7,191 bases of DNA from Candidatus Magasanikbacteria bacterium CG_4_10_14_0_8_um_filter_42_12. Lineage in GTDB: Bacteria > Patescibacteriota > Patescibacteriia > Magasanikbacterales > UBA922. Within the stretch, counting starts at the first letter, position 1. Every line of letters starts with the position of its first letter. Location of the stretch: positions 1 through 7,191 of the forward strand of contig PFLZ01000009.1 of the NCBI GenBank assembly GCA_002784795.1, in the 5' to 3' direction. Of the stretch, positions 1 through 6,374 are shown in pieces. Position numbers and translations under genes: made by a program. The notes under the pieces were generated by a model. That model did no database searches and was not told where the DNA came from. It saw nothing but the letters and a program-made list of their open reading frames with translations.

Positions 1-2073
1 CAACACTCCTCCCCACTCAACAACCGTAAATCCTTTTCGTTCAAATCCAGTGAGTGCAAGTGGTTCCACTTTTTTATACGCATCGAGTGGTTCAAATGAC
101 ATGAACACACGGAGCACACTGTCTGGTCGTGGTGTGACGGTAAGTGGTGCCACAGATTCGAATGCTCGTTGATTTGCAAATGTGACGAATACGTATGGTT
201 TTTCTTCCATCTTTGGGAGCCAAAACTCGAGGAAGTCAGCTGTCTCTTGTTTGTTCAATCCTGTCTTTGCAAGCAAATCTATCATGTCTGACTCAAGCGT
301 CTTTCGTGAGAACACAAACCCGTTGTCAGAAAATCCAAATCCGTCAGCATGTCCTTCCCAGAATAAATATGGATAATTCGCTTTTTCATTATATGAGTAC
401 AGTTCTCCTTTTGGTGTTGCATGAACAAACCAACCTTTTTCAGGATACACAGGATCTGTGTAGGTAAATCCACCGTTTGGTGCAACCTGCACATTCACAT
501 CCATTGCTTGTTCAGGATAGAGATAGATGACAGGCTTACCACATTCAGCGAGAGATTGATATTCAGATTTGAAGTACATGCGCCATCGGTCTTTGTGATC
601 TTTCCAAAAAATGATTGGATCATTGTCGAGAAATTCTTGATATCGTTCTGCTTCTGAAACTTTTTCAAATTCAGCAAAATCCATGTCTGGATGCGCCTGC
701 ATAAAGGCAGCCTGTCCACCAAAATCAAATAAATCTTTATAGATTTGTACGTCTTCAGGATGAGCCATTACATAGACTCCGTCTCCATTTGCTGCCGTTC
801 CTACTTGCGCAAGATCTGACGCCACAAACCAAGGAGCAGCATCTACTATATTTGTATGAATCTTGATTCCTGCCCCGCATCCACTGGCACGCAGTTCACC
901 TCCGAGCATATACATATTCACACTCTCAGAAAAACCGTCGTTCCAGCTTACATTTGCTGTATACCCCAATACATCATAAAGAGTTCCTCTTGGTTTCTCT
1001 TCAGGTTGAGTAAGGATTGGTGGAAAGACATCGTACGTTTGTACTGAACCATCTTCTAACATGACTTGGTATGCTCCATCCAGATAATATACGTCTCTTC
1101 CACTTTCTTGATCTACGAATTCTATTGCTTCTTTTGGATACCCTCTCACGATATTTTCGGTTGCTAAGTTAAGAATACCTCCTGCATTTTCTTGCGCACT
1201 ATAATTTGAAAAAGGACTACTATTTGCTTCTATTAACGCCCCCGTATTCATAAGTACTTCATCTGACTGTGGGACATCAATAGTATCAGGGTAAGTCAAT
1301 CCAGTATCGAAAGAAATCACACCTTTCATATAATTATTCATGTCTAGAATTTCGGTAGAGAATCCCCATATGCGAGATGTTTCAGATGAATCTAATGCCA
1401 AGAATGCATGGATATTTTTTGCATAAATGACATAATCACCCCATACACCTACGCCCATACCCCCGACGGGATATGAGAAAATATATACTGGCGTACCAAA
1501 CATATATGTTGGTGATGCGATAGTACCTACCTGATATAAATGAAAATCATAGATATTAGTGCTATCTTCATACATGTTTTCTGCCTCTGCCTGGAGTGTT
1601 TCTTTATCGAGAAAATATTTTGGATAAATATCTTTATATATTTCTTCTGCTTTCGTTTTTGAAACAACAGACGCATGCGGCAACCAGTCCACAACAATTG
1701 GTGCGTCTTTAAACGCGACTGAATAGTCTTTTGGAGCATTCTCTGCAGCACGATAGAATGACCCAAATGCATCTTCGCCTGTTTCATAAACATCAGCTAC
1801 GGCATAACTTTCTTCTGCTACTTCTTGATTATCTAACAAATTCCCTAAATTAGTTTCCTCTAATGCATCTTTTACTACTCCTGGTGCATTAAACACATTC
1901 GACGGCAAAAAACTTATATGCATGCCAAACACAAATACCAATATAGCCAGTGTTATCACAGCACCCGCAAATATGCTCGCGGCTATAGCAATAACAATCC
2001 CGAGGGGGAACTTCTTCTTTTTTGGCATCTGTGGACTCGTGTTTTGGTCCATGCCTGGCATGTTGGTATCCAT
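1..2073 (-). CDS. Membrane-anchored surface protein with conserved 'CGKPVIYLYP' C-terminal region (3' end cut by window)
   Basis: The frame is open for 691 codons from ATG at 2073 to the window edge, so the C-terminus is missing. Residues 1-21 are polar and end in KKKK, residues 23-50 form one strong membrane segment, and the rest should lie outside the cell (N-in, C-out anchor). Residues 60-500 show no family I recognise. From about residue 510 comes a conserved block: CGKPVIYLYPE (511-521), then GGFTYTDPVYPEKGW (534-548), NYPYLFWEG (566-574) and FTVVEWGG (682-689). I recall this series of motifs from uncharacterised secreted proteins of candidate-phylum bacteria and others; no function is known to me. 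Because FTVVEWGG usually lies near the end of such proteins, I infer that little is missing. The start is 4 bases after the stop of the Memo-CapA gene, with no Shine-Dalgarno sequence, so it is probably co-transcribed and translationally coupled. An in-frame ATG at codon 5 is a possible alternative start. Confidence 0.85.
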   Translation of the reverse strand, partial: MDTNMPGMDQNTSPQMPKKKKFPLGIVIAIAASIFAGAVITLAILVFVFGMHISFLPSNVFNAPGVVKDALEETNLGNLLDNQEVAEESYAVADVYETGEDAFGSFYRAAENAPKDYSVAFKDAPIVVDWLPHASVVSKTKAEEIYKDIYPKYFLDKETLQAEAENMYEDSTNIYDFHLYQVGTIASPTYMFGTPVYIFSYPVGGMGVGVWGDYVIYAKNIHAFLALDSSETSRIWGFSTEILDMNNYMKGVISFDTGLTYPDTIDVPQSDEVLMNTGALIEANSSPFSNYSAQENAGGILNLATENIVRGYPKEAIEFVDQESGRDVYYLDGAYQVMLEDGSVQTYDVFPPILTQPEEKPRGTLYDVLGYTANVSWNDGFSESVNMYMLGGELRASGCGAGIKIHTNIVDAAPWFVASDLAQVGTAANGDGVYVMAHPEDVQIYKDLFDFGGQAAFMQAHPDMDFAEFEKVSEAERYQEFLDNDPIIFWKDHKDRWRMYFKSEYQSLAECGKPVIYLYPEQAMDVNVQVAPNGGFTYTDPVYPEKGWFVHATPKGELYSYNEKANYPYLFWEGHADGFGFSDNGFVFSRKTLESDMIDLLAKTGLNKQETADFLEFWLPKMEEKPYVFVTFANQRAFESVAPLTVTPRPDSVLRVFMSFEPLDAYKKVEPLALTGFERKGFTVVEWGGVL

Positions 2074-2077
2074 AAAA

Positions 2078-3922
2078 TTATATTGAAAAAGGAATAAAGA
2101 GATGGTTCTTTGTGTCGAAAGTATATTGCCCGAGGTTACTTCTGTCAAATAATTTCCCTAAAAATACACTCTTTTCTTCTGTGTTCATCTGCCTGACCAC
2201 ACTGTGCTCTCCTTTCAGTGGGAACAGGTAGAGCGAGATACCATCATCATGAACAACAGCACCAACAGCAAGCGATTGTTGTGTTGGTACAGAAAAATAT
2301 TGATCAAAGATAAAATTTCCAAGCGAATAAAAAATAGGGCGATTTTTGTAGATTTCCATTTCTTCTACCACATGTGGATGGTGTCCGATAATCATGTCCA
2401 CGCCATTGTCGATAAAAAGATGTGCAAGATATTGTTGCCGTGGGTGTGATGACTCTTTATACTCTACTCCCCAATGAATATTCAGTATAACGACGTCGTT
2501 TTTTTCTTTTGCTTCTTGTATCAACGTCACCGCTTGTTCTTCACTCAGTGAATTGAAGGTATCGTTGAATCCAATAAACGCAAAGGTCTTCCCATCTATT
2601 TCTTTATAAAAAACAGAACTGGTGGTGACAGCATAGGCATCACCATAGTAATCAATACCAACACTACCGAGCACCTGCTTTGTCTCTACGAATCCTGCAT
2701 GCCCCATATCGAGTGCATGATTGTTTGCGAGTGTGACAAGATTGAAATTGTAGTCAAGGAGCTGTAGTGCCAGCTTTGGATCAAATCGGAATGCAATTTC
2801 CTTTGTTGTTGCTATTCTATGCTGAACAAGCGTCCCTTCGAGATTTGCAGACACAATATCCATACCACGGAAAAACCTTCCTTCTTGCCCTGCAAGTATG
2901 TCAAGAATCACAGAAAGTCCTTTGTTCCCCATGTTTGATGCGACTTGCCTATCGAGCATCATATCACCAAAGAAAAGCATAGACACGTCTGAGGAGGTCG
3001 TCGCCTCCCCTGCCACAAAGTACGGCACATAATAACTCGTCAGATTCTCAGCATCCTGATTACCGACGAGGTCAGCCGCATTGAGTGATGTTTCGTGTGC
3101 TATGTTTTGCGTGCCATAGAGTCGCATCAATTCCATCACAAGTCGCACGCTTGGAGGTGAATCTACTTCAATGGATCCTACTCGGTCATAGTCAAATGAA
3201 CGGATGATGCTTGTCGTCCGCTCGTCATGAAATGTCGCCACAGGCGATGTTTGATAATGAGAAAAGTCTACAGAGCCGACGATAACGGCATCTTTTGGCA
3301 AGATAGTTTTTAGCAATACTGCCAGCGACTGAATATCTTCCACACTCATATCTACCTTCAATGTCAGTGGCACTATGTGCGTATTTGGCAAAGACTTTGC
3401 AATAAACGGAAGAATTCCATACATACCATGTTCTTCTGACAAGACATCCTCTCTGAGAGTGACCGTACTCGTTGCAGCAATCATTCTCACAAGAGAAACA
3501 TCGGCATATACCTTTCCATACGGTGTCTTCCACGTAGCTGAGGCAGTCGATACAGGACTGTTTCCGCGAGAAAAATGATCAGGTGAAATCAGTACAATTG
3601 TTGACGGACGTTGCTTTTTTAAAGATTCAAAAAACTGTGCATCGAGATATCCAGCAAGCAAATGATGAGGAACGATACCACCTTTTACTTTTTCGATTAG
3701 TTCCACAGGCGAACGATCAGCGCGAGCATAAAAAGAATCGTACAGTGCAATGTCCCACGGCGCGGTGGTTAATATGTTTTGAGAATCATCATTTGGGGTG
3801 TGCTGTGATATGAATGGAATAAAGTAATTGCTGTTTGAAAAAAGAAACGCAAAGCAAACAGAGAGCATTGCAAAAATGGTAATTCCAAAAAATAATGTGC
3901 TATAGACGACAATTTTTTTCAT
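2078..3922 (-). CDS. Membrane-anchored fusion of Memo/AmmeMemoRadiSam-B-like domain and CapA-type metallophosphatase-like domain
   Basis: From ATG at 3922 the product has 614 residues; an upstream in-frame TTG at 3928 would add two. Positions below count from the TTG. Residues 4-30 are a signal anchor, so the body is probably extracytoplasmic. The first domain (about 80-305) resembles Memo/AmmeMemoRadiSam protein B, a LigB-like fold: GGIVPHH (83-88), ISPDHF (114-119), EEHGM (165-169), LPFI (173-176) and GSVDFSHY (218-225). The usual family Cys region reads VDSPPSV (255-261) and lacks Cys, so any redox or metal chemistry may differ. The second domain (about 315-575) is CapA/PgsA-like, a calcineurin-type fold linked to poly-gamma-glutamate capsule export: FFGDMML (319-325), SANLEG (360-365), ANNHALDMG (401-409), IHWGVEY (484-490), GHHPHVVEEMEIYKNRPIFY (515-534) and SLGNFIFD (535-542). 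The metal-binding signature residues look intact. It starts 12 bases after hicA ends and 4 bases before the next gene. The substrate is unknown. Confidence 0.92.
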   Translation of the reverse strand: MKKIVVYSTLFFGITIFAMLSVCFAFLFSNSNYFIPFISQHTPNDDSQNILTTAPWDIALYDSFYARADRSPVELIEKVKGGIVPHHLLAGYLDAQFFESLKKQRPSTIVLISPDHFSRGNSPVSTASATWKTPYGKVYADVSLVRMIAATSTVTLREDVLSEEHGMYGILPFIAKSLPNTHIVPLTLKVDMSVEDIQSLAVLLKTILPKDAVIVGSVDFSHYQTSPVATFHDERTTSIIRSFDYDRVGSIEVDSPPSVRLVMELMRLYGTQNIAHETSLNAADLVGNQDAENLTSYYVPYFVAGEATTSSDVSMLFFGDMMLDRQVASNMGNKGLSVILDILAGQEGRFFRGMDIVSANLEGTLVQHRIATTKEIAFRFDPKLALQLLDYNFNLVTLANNHALDMGHAGFVETKQVLGSVGIDYYGDAYAVTTSSVFYKEIDGKTFAFIGFNDTFNSLSEEQAVTLIQEAKEKNDVVILNIHWGVEYKESSHPRQQYLAHLFIDNGVDMIIGHHPHVVEEMEIYKNRPIFYSLGNFIFDQYFSVPTQQSLAVGAVVHDDGISLYLFPLKGEHSVVRQMNTEEKSVFLGKLFDRSNLGQYTFDTKNHLFIPFSI

Positions 3923-3934
3923 GAACAATTATTT

Positions 3935-4150
3935 CTATGATTGAAAATCTTCTTCTTTCAATCTGGATTGACGCAGAATTGAACGAAACGTTCCATATTT
4001 TATTTCCTTTCCGTGGATCGGAACAATAACAACCAGCGCTGGTCTTCCACCTTTTCGATATTTTGCATGACTCCCAGTCTGAGAAATAAAAGAAAAGCCC
4101 TTTCTCTCAAGGACTGCAATCACCAGCTTGAGCAGATACGGTTTAGGCAT
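3935..4150 (-). CDS. hicA: HicA-family mRNA interferase toxin
   Basis: A 71-residue protein with the small dsRBD-like HicA/YcfA fold: an N-terminal helix (LLKLVIAVLERKGF, 6-19), then ISQTGSHAKYRK (22-33) with the catalytic His28 in the GSH motif, a strand ending in VPIHGKEI (43-50), and the typical ending YGTFRSILRQSRLKEEDF (52-69). HicA toxins cleave mRNA in the cytoplasm and are held inactive by HicB. All expected elements are present and the length is normal, so the toxin looks intact. The ATG at 4150 overlaps the last 8 bases of hicB, which implies translational coupling; there is no Shine-Dalgarno. The order antitoxin first, toxin second is opposite to the E. coli hicAB order but is common elsewhere. 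Confidence 0.92.
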   Translation of the reverse strand: MPKPYLLKLVIAVLERKGFSFISQTGSHAKYRKGGRPALVVIVPIHGKEIKYGTFRSILRQSRLKEEDFQS

Positions 4151-4364
4151 GTCTCAGGGTTACAGAAGCAATACGAGGATTTTTCACACGTTCTTTGCTT
4201 TTTGGAAGTGGCATGTCTTGAAAGTATAAAGAAAGTGCATCCTCAAGCATAGCAAGTGCTTCTTTTTTTGTTTTTCCAAAACTCGATACATCAACATCTA
4301 AACACTGAGAGATGTAAGAATCTCCTTCTTTCCATACAACTGATTGTAAATCTATTTTTCGCAT
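4143..4364 (-). CDS. hicB: HicB-family antitoxin, short form without DNA-binding domain
   Basis: A 73-residue protein matching the N-terminal partial-RNase-H-like domain of HicB: SYISQCLDVDVSSFGKT (16-32) followed by the helix KKEALAMLEDALSLYFQD (33-50). In the family this domain binds and blocks HicA. Many HicB proteins have a further C-terminal HTH or ribbon-helix-helix domain for autorepression. Here the sequence ends about 23 residues after the helix in a basic tail (KERVKNPRIASVTLRHA), too short for such a domain. Any DNA binding would need another factor or an atypical mode. The ATG at 4364 is about 23 bases after a strong -10 element, giving a leader of roughly 15 bases without a Shine-Dalgarno. 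A second ATG at 4369 is out of frame. Confidence 0.9.
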   Translation of the reverse strand: MRKIDLQSVVWKEGDSYISQCLDVDVSSFGKTKKEALAMLEDALSLYFQDMPLPKSKERVKNPRIASVTLRHA

Positions 4365-4378
4365 AGCATAGTCAATTT

Positions 4379-4388
4379 ATACATGTAT
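4379..4388. repeat. Perfect 10-bp palindrome at the hicB transcription start region
   Basis: ATACATGTAT is a perfect palindrome covering the last bases of the -10 hexamer and the predicted start site of the hicB promoter. Its position is right for an operator that would block open-complex formation. That a repressor binds it is inference; the HicB made here has no visible DNA-binding domain. Confidence 0.45.
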
Positions 4389-4415
4389 CATATACAAAAA
4401 ATATACAAAAGTCAA
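4387..4415 (-). promoter_or_regulatory. Sigma70-type promoter for the hicB-hicA-Memo/CapA-surface protein operon
   Basis: On the minus strand, TTGACT (4415-4410) and TATGAT (4392-4387) are separated by exactly 17 bases; each hexamer differs from consensus at one position. Transcription should start near 4380, about 15 bases before the hicB ATG. The -35 element begins 3 bases after the cvpA-like stop codon (4418-4420). The spacer contains two copies of the 10-mer ATATACAAAA (plus-strand reading, 4390-4399 and 4401-4410) with an 11-base period, one helical turn. The 7-mer AGTCAAT recurs at 4370-4376 and 4410-4416. Confidence 0.7.
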
Positions 4416-4417
4416 TG

Positions 4418-4960
4418 TTATTGCTGTGGGAGCGAATCAATAATTTTTTGTGCCTGCGCCTGCGCTTCTTTGAGAGCATCAGGAATCAGTGGCATGAGGA
4501 CATTCGCAGCGCCAAGTGTATATGGCACTACAACAGATTCATCTACCCATGTCATAAACTTATCGTTCACTGGATTTGCCTGAATCACGAAAAATACAAG
4601 CCCAAGTGTAATCATTCCTTCAAATACACCCAGGAGCAAACCGAGGAATCGATTGATTGATGCGAGGAATGGGAGATTGGTGAGCGGCTTGAAAAATCTA
4701 TCAACCAGCCAGAACAAAAATCCAATAATGCGATTTGCTACCAAAAATACGACAGCAAATGCAATAACGGTCGCAGTATGCTCACTCCATCCTATAATGT
4801 TGATTATCCACGTAGCGAGCCACATATAGTAACGAGTGGCCACAAATGCACCAACAGCAGTCCCCAGGAGCGACCCGAGAGTATGAATAAACCCAAACCA
4901 GATACCAAACATTGCAAATCCAGCAATGATGATAAGAAGAACGATGTCAAACAGGCCCAT
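4418..4960 (-). CDS. CvpA-family (colicin V production protein-like) inner-membrane protein
   Basis: A 180-residue hydrophobic protein with four predicted membrane segments at about 4-22, 28-42, 62-86 and 104-126, matching the CvpA family in length and topology. Family-like features are the N-terminal start with FDIVLLIIIAGFAMFGIWFGF (split here as FDIVLLIII, 4-12, and AGFAMFGIWFGF, 13-24) and the motif INRFLGLLLGVFEG (102-115) before the last segment. The tail (131-180) is polar, with an alanine/glutamine-rich helix at 162-173. CvpA proteins are required for colicin V production in E. coli and are linked to envelope homeostasis elsewhere; the biochemical activity is not settled. The ATG at 4960 has no Shine-Dalgarno. 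It is divergent from the ATP-grasp gene across 85 bases, in which I see no clear minus-strand promoter. Some transcripts may run through into hicB, 53 bases downstream. Confidence 0.85.
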   Translation of the reverse strand: MGLFDIVLLIIIAGFAMFGIWFGFIHTLGSLLGTAVGAFVATRYYMWLATWIINIIGWSEHTATVIAFAVVFLVANRIIGFLFWLVDRFFKPLTNLPFLASINRFLGLLLGVFEGMITLGLVFFVIQANPVNDKFMTWVDESVVVPYTLGAANVLMPLIPDALKEAQAQAQKIIDSLPQQ

Positions 4961-5009
4961 ACGTGTAGTTAATTAGTAAATTTGAATATGAGAACATTTC
5001 GTCACTCAC

Positions 5010-5038
5010 TTGAAATTATGCTCAACATAGCCTATACT
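5010..5038 (+). promoter_or_regulatory. Sigma70-type promoter giving a probably leaderless ATP-grasp mRNA
   Basis: TTGAAA (5010-5015) and TATACT (5033-5038) are separated by 17 bases. Only seven bases (5039-5045) lie between the -10 element and the ATG at 5046, so the usual 7-8 base offset places +1 on, or one base from, the A of the start codon. There is no room for a ribosome binding site. Confidence 0.7.
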
Positions 5039-5045
5039 ATCCACT

Positions 5046-6272
5046 ATGAAGAGTACGCTAACACAATCGGTGACATATATCGCTCGAGATATCGAACGTG
5101 CACTTGGTGTACCAAAAAATACTGTCAACTATGCTATTATCTCAAATAATAGCACTTTTGCCAAAGATACTGTGCACAGCTATGATGTGACACTTGTGGA
5201 GAGTGATGAAACACTCAGTACACAAGAGCTTTTGGCAGCCTCAGATATTGAAAAAAGAACCAATATTCTCGTCTTCAAAAATACAAAAGCAATCGAACGC
5301 ATTGCCACTGAAAAAGAAGTACATCTCCTCAATCCTTCAGCAGAACTAGCAGGAAAGATAGAAGAAAAAATTTCTCAAATTGCATGGCTTGGCGAGCTGA
5401 CCAAATTTTTGCCAGCACATGATATCAAGACATGCAAAGAGCTTACATTTGATACAAGACCCTACATTGTACAGTTCAATCATGCACATAGTGGCGAAGG
5501 CACAATGCTTATTACATCTGAAGAAGACCTCGCAGAAGTGAAAGAAAAATTTCCAGATCGACCAGTTCGGATGACACAGTTTATCGATGGGCCAGTGTAT
5601 ACCATCAATGCTGTTGTGCATGCAGGAGGTGTCCTCGTCAGTAGCCCGAGCTACCAGATCACTGGCCTCTCCCCTTTTACCGACAATCAGTTTACTACTA
5701 TCGGGAATGACTGGGGTGCTGCGCATACTATGCTTTCGGATGCACAAAAAGAAACTATTCAGACAATGGCAACAGAGATTGGAGAAAAAATGAAAAACGA
5801 TGGTTGGAAAGGATTGTTTGGTATTGATGTTGTTGTGGAAGAAAAAACAGGCATGGTGTATCTGATAGAAATCAATGCACGTCAACCGGCATCGACAACC
5901 TTTGAAAGTTGGTTGCAAACAGGTATGGTGGTAGACCGACAACCCTACCCCAACCCTCCCCTTAGTAAAGGGAGGGAGCATTCTTTATCCACTTTCGAAG
6001 TGCATCTACGAGCACTCCTAGGAGAGGATCTTTCTGAATTTTCTCTCATTCCTGTTGAACATGGCGCGCAAATTTTGCAACGCGTGACGGGAAAGATAAC
6101 CGTTGTTTCAGAAAAAAAAGTATCAGAAATTCGAGCGTTGGATTGTACCGTCATTGAGTATGATGAACGAAAAATAGGTGTTGAACTTTTACGTATTCAG
6201 TCAAAAGAATCATTTATTCAAGAACACAATGTTTTATCACAAAAAGGATCGGAAATAGCAAAGATCCTGTAA
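5046..6272 (+). CDS. ATP-grasp domain protein (carboxylate-amine ligase-like, substrate unknown)
   Basis: A 408-residue cytoplasmic protein with no signal peptide or membrane segment. An N-terminal Rossmann-like pre-ATP-grasp region (about 1-110) includes TNILVFKNTKAIERIA (72-87). The ATP-grasp fold spans about 111-325: PYIVQFNHAHSGEGTMLI (139-156) is the strand and flexible phosphate-binding loop, and FGIDVVVEE (258-266) with YLIEINARQPAS (272-283) supplies the expected Mg-ATP ligands, with Glu275, Asn277 and Arg279 in the E-x-N-x-R pattern. The C-terminal part (about 335-408) resembles the small beta domain that follows ATP-grasp in carboxylase-like members. Family enzymes couple ATP cleavage to ligation of a carboxylate to an amine or thiol through an acyl-phosphate. 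The substrate cannot be read from the sequence. Residues 300-310 (PYPNPPLSKGR) come from a palindromic GC-rich element and look like an in-frame insertion. The ATG at 5046 is fixed by the promoter position. The next gene, an NlpC/P60-like hydrolase, lies 102 bases downstream. Confidence 0.88.
   Translation: MKSTLTQSVTYIARDIERALGVPKNTVNYAIISNNSTFAKDTVHSYDVTLVESDETLSTQELLAASDIEKRTNILVFKNTKAIERIATEKEVHLLNPSAELAGKIEEKISQIAWLGELTKFLPAHDIKTCKELTFDTRPYIVQFNHAHSGEGTMLITSEEDLAEVKEKFPDRPVRMTQFIDGPVYTINAVVHAGGVLVSSPSYQITGLSPFTDNQFTTIGNDWGAAHTMLSDAQKETIQTMATEIGEKMKNDGWKGLFGIDVVVEEKTGMVYLIEINARQPASTTFESWLQTGMVVDRQPYPNPPLSKGREHSLSTFEVHLRALLGEDLSEFSLIPVEHGAQILQRVTGKITVVSEKKVSEIRALDCTVIEYDERKIGVELLRIQSKESFIQEHNVLSQKGSEIAKIL
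5132..5154 (+). repeat. Inverted repeat in the 5' coding part of the ATP-grasp gene
   Basis: TGCTATTAT and ATAATAGCA are perfect 9-base arms around a 5-base loop (CTCAA), within codons 29-37. The mRNA could form a hairpin here, though it is AT-rich and may have no function. Confidence 0.4.
5943..5978. repeat. GC-rich palindromic repeat element inserted in frame in the ATP-grasp gene
   Basis: The core is a 10-base inverted repeat, CCCTCCCCTT (5954-5963) and AAAGGGAGGG (5967-5976), with a 3-base loop AGT and one mismatch (5961/5969). It is preceded by further C-rich sequence (CCCTACCCC, 5943-5951). Its composition differs sharply from the AT-rich surroundings. The reading frame stays open and encodes PYPNPPLSKGRE. 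I recall very similar 'PPLSKG' palindromes dispersed in many bacterial genomes; copy number here cannot be judged from one window. The exact ends of the element are uncertain. Confidence 0.65.
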
Positions 6273-6290
6273 ACATATCTGTTCACATTC

Positions 6291-6355
6291 GTTTGAATCT
6301 GTTTCATCTGCTGTTTCTTTCACAGCAGATGGAACGGATGGTAATAAATTCAAAC
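6291..6355. repeat. Long hairpin between the ATP-grasp and NlpC/P60-like genes
   Basis: The inner arms 6297-6314 and 6322-6339 can pair over 18 positions, with 16 Watson-Crick and two G-U pairs, around the 7-base loop TTCTTTC. The central CATCTGCTGT/ACAGCAGATG is a perfect match. A second outer pair, GTTTGAAT (6291-6298) with ATTCAAAC (6348-6355), partly competes with the base of the stem. No T-run follows on either strand, so it is not a standard intrinsic terminator. It could be an RNA stability or attenuation element, or a protein-binding site. Confidence 0.65.
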
Positions 6356-6374
6356 AGAAGCAACTACTCTATTT

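Noticed and set aside
3225..3533. A 102-codon minus-strand frame within the Memo-CapA gene
   Set aside because: It overlaps conserved Memo motifs in another frame and has unusual composition with many Cys and Arg residues; no start signal or homology is apparent.
4390..4410. Two 11-base-spaced repeats considered as a CRISPR or tandem-repeat array
   Set aside because: Only two 10-base copies separated by one base are present, with no spacers, inside a promoter.
4961..5045. A minus-strand promoter for the CvpA-family gene
   Set aside because: Candidate -10 sequences such as TACTAA and TAATTA have no -35 at 16-18 bases. A promoter must exist somewhere, but I cannot place it.
5346..5981. A 211-codon open frame on the minus strand opposite the ATP-grasp gene
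   Set aside because: Its translation is rich in Cys, His and Phe and has no recognisable domain. It lies antisense to a gene with clear ATP-grasp motifs, so it is a shadow frame.
6319..6347. Possible promoter TTCACA-17-TAATAA before the hydrolase gene
   Set aside because: The -10 match is only 3 of 6 and the -35 lies inside the strong hairpin. Read-through from the ATP-grasp gene is a simpler explanation.
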